DNA of 42,640 nt from DATKPE01 sp035524335. GTDB taxonomy: Bacteria; Bacteroidota; Ignavibacteria; UBA10030; SZUA-254. Of this stretch, positions 31,357-39,570 are shown piece by piece (position 1 is the stretch's first letter; every line of letters starts with the position of its first letter). Location of the stretch: positions 1 through 42,640 of the forward strand of contig DATKPE010000009.1 in assembly GCA_035524335.1 (NCBI GenBank). The letters run 5' to 3'. Both the position numbers and the translations under genes were made by a program. A model generated the notes under the pieces. That model saw nothing but the letters and a program-made list of their open reading frames with translations. It ran no database searches and was not told the DNA's origin.

Positions 31357-34300
31357 ATGATCGGAAATAAAATATCGCACTATACGATTCTGGAGAAACT
31401 CGGCGAGGGGGGAATGGGTGTCGTCTACAAGGCGCACGACACCGACCTCGACAGGATTGTGGCAATCAAATTCCTGCCGCATTATCTCACGACCGATCCG
31501 GTCGAAAAGGAACGGTTCTATCACGAAGCCCGGGCGGCATCCGCGCTCAATCATCCGAATATTACGGTGATTCACGAGATCAGGGAATCCGACGATCAGC
31601 TCTACCTCGTGATGGAATTTGTCGACGGGACGACCCTGAAGGGGCTTCTCCAGCAGGACGCTCCGCCGGTCCGGAAGGTTGTGGAAATCGCGATACAGAT
31701 CGCGGAGGGACTGAATGCCGCGCACGAGAAGGGTGTCGTGCACCGGGACATCAAATCCGATAATATCATGATCACCCCGAAGGGACAGGTCAAGATCATG
31801 GATTTCGGGCTTGCGAAAGTGAAAGGGTCGACCAAGCTGACGAAAGCCGGTTCGACCATCGGAACGGCGGCGTACATGTCGCCCGAACAGGCGCAGGGCG
31901 AAGAAGTCGATCATCGCTCCGATATTTTTTCGTTCAGCGTCGTGCTGTATGAGCTCCTGACGGCGAAACTTCCCTTCCGCGGCGAGCACCAGGCGGCCCT
32001 GATGTACTCCCTCATCAACGAGGATCCCGTTCCCGTCGGCCGCTACAACGACACCGTTTCTGCGGATCTGGAACGGATTCTCCTGAAAGGACTCAGCAAA
32101 GATCGCGAGGAACGGTACCAGCATATGGACGAGATGCTTGCGGACCTCCGGCGCGAGCGGAAGCACCTCGAGTACGCCCGTGCAGGCTATGCTACGGCGG
32201 TTGCGCCCGCCGCCCACTCCCAGCCGGGCAAAGCACGGTCCGGCGGAAAAAGAATAATGCGGTATGGTGTCATCGCGGCGGCCTGTATCACCCTCGTGGC
32301 GATCGTCGTGATCTTCAATCCGTTCAATTTTGAAATCAGCCAGCAAAAAAGCGCCGCGAAGGCCGGGAGGAGCACCCTCGCGGTAATGTACTTCGAGAAT
32401 ATACCGGAACCGGACGACAAGGATCACACCGGCGAAATGCTCACGAACCTGCTGACGACATCGCTGTTCCAGACGAAGGAGCTCGACGTCATCAGCCGCG
32501 AACGGCTCTACGACATTCAAAAAGAACTCGGCCAGGCCGATGCCAGGACGATCACACCGTCGCTGGCCACGAAAATCGCCGACCGCGCAAATGTTTCCAT
32601 GATGCTGCTCGGCAGTATTCTTCAGAAACAACCGTCGCTCGCGGTTACCTACCGCCTCATCGACGCAAAGTCTGGGAAAATCCTCAGCACCCAGCGCCTC
32701 TCCGGATTTGCCCCCGAGCGGATTTTTGCGCTCGTCGACACGCTCGCCCTGCTCGTAAAAAATGATCTTCAGGTGACGACCGGCCCGGAGACCCAGGCCC
32801 AGCCGATAGCCCAGGTCACGACGAAATCGCCGGAGGCGTATCGCTCCTACCTTGAGGGGATTGAGCTGAACGACAGGTTTTATACCGCCGAGGCGATCGC
32901 AGCATTTAAACGGGCGATCGAGCTCGACAGTAATTTCGCGATGGCATATTTTTTACTTGCCCAGACAAATCTGTCCAATTTTACGTCGGCAGAGATGGAT
33001 GGATTTTTGAAAAAAGCATACGCCCTCAGCGGAAATCTGACTGAACGCGAGCAGTTGAACATTCAAGCGGCCCATGCCATAAATGTTGAGAAAAATGTCA
33101 CCAAGGCAATTTCGATTCTTGAAAAATTGCTCGATAAATATCCTCATGAGCAGAGAGCCTATATTCAATTGGGATATTATTATTCGGGAAACGCACAGCT
33201 CGAGAAGAGCATCCAGACGTTTCAGAGGGGCCTGGAACAGGACTCTCTCGATAAAAACCTCTGGAATGAACTCGCCTACCGGTACGCCGGCATGAATCGC
33301 AGAACGGATGCGCTCAGTGCCATCGAACGGTATGTGCGGATCGCGCCGGCGGAGGCGAATCCGTACGACAGCAAGGGAGATCTGTATGATCTCTTCGACG
33401 AACCCGACTCGGCCGCGATCTGGTGGAAAAAGGCGCTGTCATTCCGCGCAGATTTTCCGAGCCTGGGAAAACTCGCATGGCTGGCGCTTGTAACCGGAGA
33501 TTCCGCCGGTGCGGCAGCATATATGCGGCAGTATGCCGCCTCAAAGCGTGATGAAGAAAAAATATACAACGATGAATCAACCGTCCTGTTTCAGGTCCAT
33601 CAGGGTCAACTGCAGAAAGCCCTCGCGCTCACCAGGTCGTTGCTCACGGGACACCGGGAAAAGCATCTCTGGGCGTGGACTATTACCGATCTCGATATAC
33701 TCCTGATGTGCGAGTACGAGATGCGAGACTATAAAGCGATGGCCCGCGATGCAGAAGAGTACATGGCAGAGCTGCGCCAGGATACCGTAACCTCCGTTGC
33801 GGTCGGAAAGGGAATGCTTGCGATCTCCAGAGGGAAAAACGGAAACCTCGCGGAAGCGAACACGCTCCTCGACCAAATCATGAAAGAGATGCCGGAAAAT
33901 ACTCTCCCTGCCGAGCGATTCCGGTTTGAATGGCCGAAAGCCGTTTTTCTGGCGGAACAGGGTGAATATAAACAGGCTCTCGATGGCTTTACCGGCGCGC
34001 TCCGGTCGGAGTTCCCAAACGGGGCACCCATATATCATCATGCGATTTCTTTATTGAAGACCGGGCAGACTCAGGATGCGATCAGGGAATTCCGGCGGAT
34101 GACACATTGGGTGAACCTCGATAATTCCACGTACGATCGCACTAACCTCGTCTTTTCATCCTATCAGGTCCTGGGTTTCACCGCGGTGAAGGCCCATTAC
34201 TGGCTGGGCGTGGCGTATGAACAGGATGGCAATAAAACGGAAGCCCGCCGCGAGTACGAAAAATTCACCGATCTCTGGAAAAACGCCGACTTCGCATCCC

Positions 34301-34359
34301 CCGAACTGCAGACAGCCCGTGATAGACTCATGAAGCTCAGGGAGACGGCGGCACGATGA
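31357..34359 (+). CDS. Ser/Thr protein kinase with TM segment, TolB-N/CsgG-like domain and long TPR array
   Basis: A 1000-aa kinase. Kinase domain ~9-270: GEGGMGVVY (16-24), Lys38, HRD (129-131), DFG (149-151), activation segment LTKAGSTIGTAAYMSPE. A membrane helix lies at ~302-322. The following domain (~338-480: TLAVMYFENI, LLTTSLFQTKELDVISRERL, VSMMLLGSILQ) looks like a CsgG/TolB-N-type domain, more divergent than in its neighbours. TPR repeats fill ~495-1000. GGAGGAG precedes ATG 31357. The TPR region (about 32880-33200) is visibly more AT-rich than the rest of the operon. Its stop overlaps the next kinase start by four bases (ATGA). Confidence 0.94.
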   Translation: MIGNKISHYTILEKLGEGGMGVVYKAHDTDLDRIVAIKFLPHYLTTDPVEKERFYHEARAASALNHPNITVIHEIRESDDQLYLVMEFVDGTTLKGLLQQDAPPVRKVVEIAIQIAEGLNAAHEKGVVHRDIKSDNIMITPKGQVKIMDFGLAKVKGSTKLTKAGSTIGTAAYMSPEQAQGEEVDHRSDIFSFSVVLYELLTAKLPFRGEHQAALMYSLINEDPVPVGRYNDTVSADLERILLKGLSKDREERYQHMDEMLADLRRERKHLEYARAGYATAVAPAAHSQPGKARSGGKRIMRYGVIAAACITLVAIVVIFNPFNFEISQQKSAAKAGRSTLAVMYFENIPEPDDKDHTGEMLTNLLTTSLFQTKELDVISRERLYDIQKELGQADARTITPSLATKIADRANVSMMLLGSILQKQPSLAVTYRLIDAKSGKILSTQRLSGFAPERIFALVDTLALLVKNDLQVTTGPETQAQPIAQVTTKSPEAYRSYLEGIELNDRFYTAEAIAAFKRAIELDSNFAMAYFLLAQTNLSNFTSAEMDGFLKKAYALSGNLTEREQLNIQAAHAINVEKNVTKAISILEKLLDKYPHEQRAYIQLGYYYSGNAQLEKSIQTFQRGLEQDSLDKNLWNELAYRYAGMNRRTDALSAIERYVRIAPAEANPYDSKGDLYDLFDEPDSAAIWWKKALSFRADFPSLGKLAWLALVTGDSAGAAAYMRQYAASKRDEEKIYNDESTVLFQVHQGQLQKALALTRSLLTGHREKHLWAWTITDLDILLMCEYEMRDYKAMARDAEEYMAELRQDTVTSVAVGKGMLAISRGKNGNLAEANTLLDQIMKEMPENTLPAERFRFEWPKAVFLAEQGEYKQALDGFTGALRSEFPNGAPIYHHAISLLKTGQTQDAIREFRRMTHWVNLDNSTYDRTNLVFSSYQVLGFTAVKAHYWLGVAYEQDGNKTEARREYEKFTDLWKNADFASPELQTARDRLMKLRETAAR

Positions 34360-36758
34360 TCGGCCGGACTGTATCGCATTACGAAATTCTCGAGAAGCTC
34401 GGCGAAGGGGGGATGGGCGTCGTCTATAAAGCCCGGGATACCCGCCTGGACCGGATCGTCGCGCTCAAATTCCTGCCCGAACGGCTGAACGCATCGGAGG
34501 CTGACAAGGCGCGATTCGTTCAGGAAGCGAAAGCCGCGGCGAATCTCAACCATCCGAACGTCTGCACCGTTTACCGCATCGATGAACACGACGGTCAGCA
34601 GTTCATCGAAATGGAATATGTTGACGGAGAGACTCTCCGGCGAAAAATTCCGCAGAGGAAAACCGACGAGGCTCTGGCATACGCTGTTCAGATCGGGGAA
34701 GCCCTCCAGGAGGCGCACGCCAAGGGTATCGTTCACCGCGATATCAAAGCGGAAAATATCATGGTGAATGCGAAGAACCAGATCAAGGTGATGGATTTCG
34801 GTCTGGCGAAGGTCAAGGGATCGCTGATGCTCACAAAAGCCTCGAGCACCGTCGGGACGCTCGGGTATATGGCTCCCGAGCAGATCCAGGGGGGGGATGT
34901 CGACGCCCGGTCGGATATCTTTTCGTTCGGGGTCGTTCTGTTCGAAATGCTGAGCGGCAAGCTCCCGTTCCGCGGAGAACACGACGCGGCGATGATGTAT
35001 TCCATTGTGAATGAACCGCCTGATTCGGTGCTGAAGTATCGCCCGGACCTCTCACCGGAGATCGACAGGATCATTGCGCGGGCGATCGAAAAGGACCCCG
35101 AAGACAGGTACCAGTCGGCCGCAGACATGGTGAGCGAGCTTCGCCGGATTCAGAAGCAGACCGCCAGAGTTTCCCGTACAATGATCGCGGCGCTGCCGGC
35201 TCCCTCTCAGGCCGCCGCCGCGGCTCCGGACACCGCGCCGCCGCAGCCGGCGAAACCGCCGGGATTCCGAAAATGGTGGATCGTTGCCGCCGCGATTGCC
35301 CTCCTCTCCGCCGGCGGGTTTTTCAGTTATAAATATTTTTTCACCGGTGCGTCGGCGCTCGATTCACTGGCCGTGCTTCCCCTGGTCAATGCCAGTGCCG
35401 ATCCGTCGATCGAATACCTGAGCGACGGTATCACGGAAAGCATCATCAACAGCATGACGCGCATCCGGGAACTGAGGGTGATTCCGCGAAGCACTGTGTT
35501 CCGCTTCAAGGGAAACGATGCCGATCCGCAGGATGTCGGAACGAAGCTGAACGTCAAGGCGGTCCTTGCCGGACGGATGATTCAGCACGGCGACGAGCTG
35601 GAAATCCAGGTCGACCTGATCGATGTCCGTCATCAGTCGCAGATCTGGGGCGACCGCTTTCAGCGGAAACTGACGGATGTGTTTTCGCTTCAGGAGGAGA
35701 TCGTCGGGAAGGTCTCACGCGAACTTAAGCTGACGCTGACCGGCGAAACAGAGCGGGCGGTGAACAAAAGGTTCACAGCCAGCCCCGAAGCGTACAAGCT
35801 GTACCTGCAGGGAACGTATTTTCTCGGCAAGAGGCGGGGACCGGAGCTGTTAAAGGCGGAAGAGTTCTTCCGGCAGGCCATCGAAACGGATCCCGACTAC
35901 GCTCTCGCATATGTCGGCTCCGCCGATTGTTATCTCATCATGCCTCAGTATGCCGGTCTGTTCCCGAGGGAGATCTATCCGAAAGCCGAAGCGGCCGCCC
36001 GGAAGGCCCTTGAGCTCGATAATTCGCTCGGCGAGGCCCACAACGATCTGGCGTTTCTCAAACAGAATGATTTCGACTGGAAGGGCGCTGAAGTCGAATA
36101 TCAGACCGCAATCAGCCTGACGCCGAACTATCCCACGGTCTATCACTGGTACAGCATTTTCCTCGGCCGGCTCGGACGCTACGATGAAGCGTATGCAGCG
36201 ATCCAGAAAGCGGCCGATCTCGATCCGCTGTCGCCGGTGATTCTGCTCAATGTCGCCATCCAGAAATACCGTGTCAAGCATGATCTTCCCGGTGCGCTGG
36301 CCGGTTTCCAGAAGGTCATCGACCTTGACGCCGGATTCGGAGCGGCGTATGCACAGCGCGGGTACGCACTATGCATGGAGGGAAAGCTGAACGAGGCGCT
36401 TCCGGATCTCGAAAAAGGGGTCGAACTGTCGGTCCGGTCGGCCGAAAATCTCGCCAGCCTGAGCTACTGCCTGGCGAAGCTGGGAAGAACCGCCGAAGCC
36501 CGGAAGATCCTCGATGAACTGCTCGGCAACTATGCGAAGGGAAACGGTTCGGCCTACCATATCGCGAAGGTATATCTCGGTCTGGGTGAAACCGACAAGG
36601 CATTCGAGTGGCTGAACCGCGATCTGGTCGACCGGAGCGGCTGGGTTTCGAACCTGACGTTCGATCCGGTCTGGGAGCACTACCTGAACGACCCGAGAGC
36701 CGTGGCAATTTTCACAAAAATGAACTGGCCAAAAGTACCGGACAATGCAAAACAGTAA
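34356..36758 (+). CDS. Ser/Thr protein kinase with TM segment, TolB-N-like domain and TPRs
   Basis: An 800-aa kinase. Kinase domain ~9-268: GEGGMGVVY (16-24), Lys38, HRD (127-129), DFG (147-149), activation segment LTKASSTVGTLGYMAPE. A Pro/Ala-rich linker leads to a membrane helix (~308-325), a TolB-N/FlgO-like domain (~337-465; LAVLPLVNAS, YLSDGITESII, VLAGRMIQHG, SQIWGDRF) and TPRs to the end. Start and previous stop overlap (ATGA). Its kinase domain is closest to that of the next gene: both share FRGEHDAAMMYSI, VLKY, DLSPE and EKDPEDRYQS, suggesting a recent tandem duplication. Confidence 0.94.
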   Translation: MIGRTVSHYEILEKLGEGGMGVVYKARDTRLDRIVALKFLPERLNASEADKARFVQEAKAAANLNHPNVCTVYRIDEHDGQQFIEMEYVDGETLRRKIPQRKTDEALAYAVQIGEALQEAHAKGIVHRDIKAENIMVNAKNQIKVMDFGLAKVKGSLMLTKASSTVGTLGYMAPEQIQGGDVDARSDIFSFGVVLFEMLSGKLPFRGEHDAAMMYSIVNEPPDSVLKYRPDLSPEIDRIIARAIEKDPEDRYQSAADMVSELRRIQKQTARVSRTMIAALPAPSQAAAAAPDTAPPQPAKPPGFRKWWIVAAAIALLSAGGFFSYKYFFTGASALDSLAVLPLVNASADPSIEYLSDGITESIINSMTRIRELRVIPRSTVFRFKGNDADPQDVGTKLNVKAVLAGRMIQHGDELEIQVDLIDVRHQSQIWGDRFQRKLTDVFSLQEEIVGKVSRELKLTLTGETERAVNKRFTASPEAYKLYLQGTYFLGKRRGPELLKAEEFFRQAIETDPDYALAYVGSADCYLIMPQYAGLFPREIYPKAEAAARKALELDNSLGEAHNDLAFLKQNDFDWKGAEVEYQTAISLTPNYPTVYHWYSIFLGRLGRYDEAYAAIQKAADLDPLSPVILLNVAIQKYRVKHDLPGALAGFQKVIDLDAGFGAAYAQRGYALCMEGKLNEALPDLEKGVELSVRSAENLASLSYCLAKLGRTAEARKILDELLGNYAKGNGSAYHIAKVYLGLGETDKAFEWLNRDLVDRSGWVSNLTFDPVWEHYLNDPRAVAIFTKMNWPKVPDNAKQ

Positions 36759-36788
36759 TCCGACAGAACGTTCGCACGGGGAATCCCG

Positions 36789-39482
36789 ATGATCGGCCCG
36801 ACGGTTCATCAATATGAGATCATCGAAGAACTCGGCCGGGGCGGAATGGGCGTGGTGTACAAAGCTCACGACACGAAACTCGACCGCATCGTAGCCCTCA
36901 AGTTTCTTCCCCACGGGCTGATATCAAATGATGCCGAACGTGCCCGTTTTCTGCAGGAAGCCCGTGCCGCCGCCGCGCTGAATCATCCCCACGCCTGCGC
37001 GGTGTATGACATCCAGGAGGCGAACGAAGAACAGTTCATCGTGATGGAATACGTCGACGGCATGACGCTCCGGAAAAAAATAGGCGAAGCACACCGGGCG
37101 GGGAAACCGGGGCTGAGCGCGTCGGATGCCGTAAACTATGCCGTTCAGATCGGCGACGCGCTCCAGGAAGCGCACGCGAAAAATATTATTCACCGCGATG
37201 TGAAATCCGAAAACATCATGGTGAACGGAAAAAACCAGATCAAGGTGATGGATTTCGGTCTGGCGAAGCTGAAGGGGACGCTGAAACTGACCCGGACATC
37301 GAGCACGGTGGGGACGCTTGCCTACATGGCGCCGGAACAGATCACCGGCGGCGATGCGGATGCCCGGTCGGACATCTTCTCATTCGGCATCGTCATCTTC
37401 GAGATGCTCGCGGGAAAGACCCCGTTCCGCGGCGAACACGATGCGGCGATGATGTATTCGATCATCAATGAACAGCCGGAGTCCGTGCTCAAATATGTGC
37501 CGGATCTGTCGCCGGAATACGAGCGGATTATCGGGCGCATGCTGGAGAAGGATCCGGAGGACCGCTACCAGTCGGTGGCCGACGTGGTGAGTGAACTTCG
37601 CCGTGAACAGAAGAAGTCGGGACGAATCGTCCGCCCGGCCGACACCCCGGGTTCAGCTCCGGCGGTGCGCCGGGAATCGGCGGTCGACGCCTCGTACGGC
37701 CGTCCCGGTACCACGGGGGGCGCTGGTAAAAAAGCATGGTTTATCACCGCCGGGGTGCTACTCCTTGCCGCGACCGCGGTTCTGCTCCTCCTGCGCGGAT
37801 CGCCGACATCGAAGCCGGAGACGGCGTCCGGAAGAAAAATGCTCGTTGTTATGCCGTTCCAGAACCTCGGTTCTCCGGATCAGGAATACTTTGCGGACGG
37901 TATTACGGAGGAAATTACCAGCAAACTCTCGGGTTTGTCGGGCCTCGGCGTCATTGCACAGTCGAGCGCAATGCAGTACAAGAAGACCGCCAAAACAATC
38001 AGGCAGATCGGCGAGGAACTCGGCGTGAACTACGTCCTGCAGGGAACGATCCGGTGGCAATCGGAAAACGGCACAAGCCGCGTGCGGGTGACCCCGCAGT
38101 TGATCAGCGTGGCGGACGGGACACAGCTCTGGTCCCAGCCGTCGGAAGCGGTCGTTTCAAGCGCTTTTCAGATTCAATCCGACATCGCCAGCCAGGTGGC
38201 GCAGGCGCTGGACATCACACTCGTCCAGAAGGAACAGCAGTCGCTGGCATCGAAGCTGACGGACAATGCGGAAGCGTATGACGCGTATCTCCGGGGCAGT
38301 GAATACCAGGAGAGGGGATTCAGCGAACGGGATTATCGCTTTGCCGAACAGATGTTTCAGAAGGCCGTCGACCTCGATCCGAACTTCGTCATGGCTCATG
38401 CACGGCTCGCGGCTCTCCATTCCCATATCTACTGGGAGCAGTACGATCACACGGAGGAGCGCGTCCGGAAGTGCAGAACGGAAGCCGAAACGGCGCTCCG
38501 CCTCGATCCGAATGCCCCCGGTGCGCACGGCGCGATGGGGTGGTATTACTACCACTGCCTCCGGGATTATGACCGCGCGCAGAAAGAATTCAGTACCGCG
38601 CTGAGCGCCCAGCCGAACAACACGGATTTCCTTCAGGGCATTGCGTCGATCAGCCGCCGCCTGGGGAAGTGGGATGACGCCGCCCGTTACTTCACAAAGA
38701 TTACGGAAATCGATCCCCGCTCCGGAAACGGTTGGAACGACCTCGGGAGCACCAATACGTACACGCGCAACTACGCAACGGCAATGCGCTGTTATGAACG
38801 GTCGATGGCGCTTGCCCCGGAAATCGTCGACAACTATGAATCGATAGCCCTGATCGACCTTCTCTGGAAGGGGAATGCCGCCGAGGCGATGAAGACACTC
38901 GACGATGCACGCGCACGGAAAATCGGACTGGACGACCCTTCGTTCTACTTCTTCTACTATTATGCAGCGCTATGCAGCGGAAACTATCCGGGTTCGATAC
39001 AATTCCTGGAATCGTCGGGAATTGACGTGCTGAACTATCAGTTTTGGCGCTACCCGACCAGCCTTTTGCTGGGGGATCTCTGCAGGTTTACCCAACTGCC
39101 GGAGAAAGCCCGCGCTCAATATGATACGGCCCGGAAGATTCTCGAAGATGAATTGCGGAAACGGCCGGAGGATTCCCGCATTCACAGCGCCCTTGGTCTC
39201 GCATATGCAGGTCTCGGACGCAGGGATGACGCGATCCGCGAGGGCAAACGCGGCGTTGAACTCATGCCGGTGACCGTCGATGCAGGCATTGGACCCGAAC
39301 GGGTGCGCGAACTCGCACAGATCTACACGACGCTCGGCGAAGAAGACGCCGCCATTAACGAGCTCAGGCTGCTTTTATCCACCTCGACGCTCGTCTCAGC
39401 ACAACTGCTGAAGGTCGACCCGACGTGGAATCCGCTCAGAAAAAACCGGCGGTTTCAACAGCTCCTTGAGGAACACCAGTGA
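36789..39482 (+). CDS. Ser/Thr protein kinase with TM segment, TolB-N-like domain and TPRs
   Basis: An 897-aa kinase. Kinase domain ~9-276: GRGGMGVVY (16-24), Lys38, HRD (135-137), DFG (155-157), activation segment LTRTSSTVGTLAYMAPE. A short insert (HRAGKPGLS) precedes the helix before the catalytic loop. After a linker come a membrane helix (~316-334), a TolB-N/FlgO-like domain (~349-480; LVVMPFQNLG, YFADGITEEIT, NYVLQGTIRW, GTQLWSQP) and TPRs to the end. It begins 30 bases after the previous kinase. The kinase half is a close paralogue of that kinase; the TPR half is much more divergent, as expected if the sensor part evolves to a new input. Confidence 0.94.
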   Translation: MIGPTVHQYEIIEELGRGGMGVVYKAHDTKLDRIVALKFLPHGLISNDAERARFLQEARAAAALNHPHACAVYDIQEANEEQFIVMEYVDGMTLRKKIGEAHRAGKPGLSASDAVNYAVQIGDALQEAHAKNIIHRDVKSENIMVNGKNQIKVMDFGLAKLKGTLKLTRTSSTVGTLAYMAPEQITGGDADARSDIFSFGIVIFEMLAGKTPFRGEHDAAMMYSIINEQPESVLKYVPDLSPEYERIIGRMLEKDPEDRYQSVADVVSELRREQKKSGRIVRPADTPGSAPAVRRESAVDASYGRPGTTGGAGKKAWFITAGVLLLAATAVLLLLRGSPTSKPETASGRKMLVVMPFQNLGSPDQEYFADGITEEITSKLSGLSGLGVIAQSSAMQYKKTAKTIRQIGEELGVNYVLQGTIRWQSENGTSRVRVTPQLISVADGTQLWSQPSEAVVSSAFQIQSDIASQVAQALDITLVQKEQQSLASKLTDNAEAYDAYLRGSEYQERGFSERDYRFAEQMFQKAVDLDPNFVMAHARLAALHSHIYWEQYDHTEERVRKCRTEAETALRLDPNAPGAHGAMGWYYYHCLRDYDRAQKEFSTALSAQPNNTDFLQGIASISRRLGKWDDAARYFTKITEIDPRSGNGWNDLGSTNTYTRNYATAMRCYERSMALAPEIVDNYESIALIDLLWKGNAAEAMKTLDDARARKIGLDDPSFYFFYYYAALCSGNYPGSIQFLESSGIDVLNYQFWRYPTSLLLGDLCRFTQLPEKARAQYDTARKILEDELRKRPEDSRIHSALGLAYAGLGRRDDAIREGKRGVELMPVTVDAGIGPERVRELAQIYTTLGEEDAAINELRLLLSTSTLVSAQLLKVDPTWNPLRKNRRFQQLLEEHQ

Positions 39483-39570
39483 ATGGATGGTGCCGCCGGT
39501 ACCGGGCAAAGAATAACAACAATCCGGCAATGATGTCAGACGGCCGGCTCACAGCAACCAGGGAATCTCC

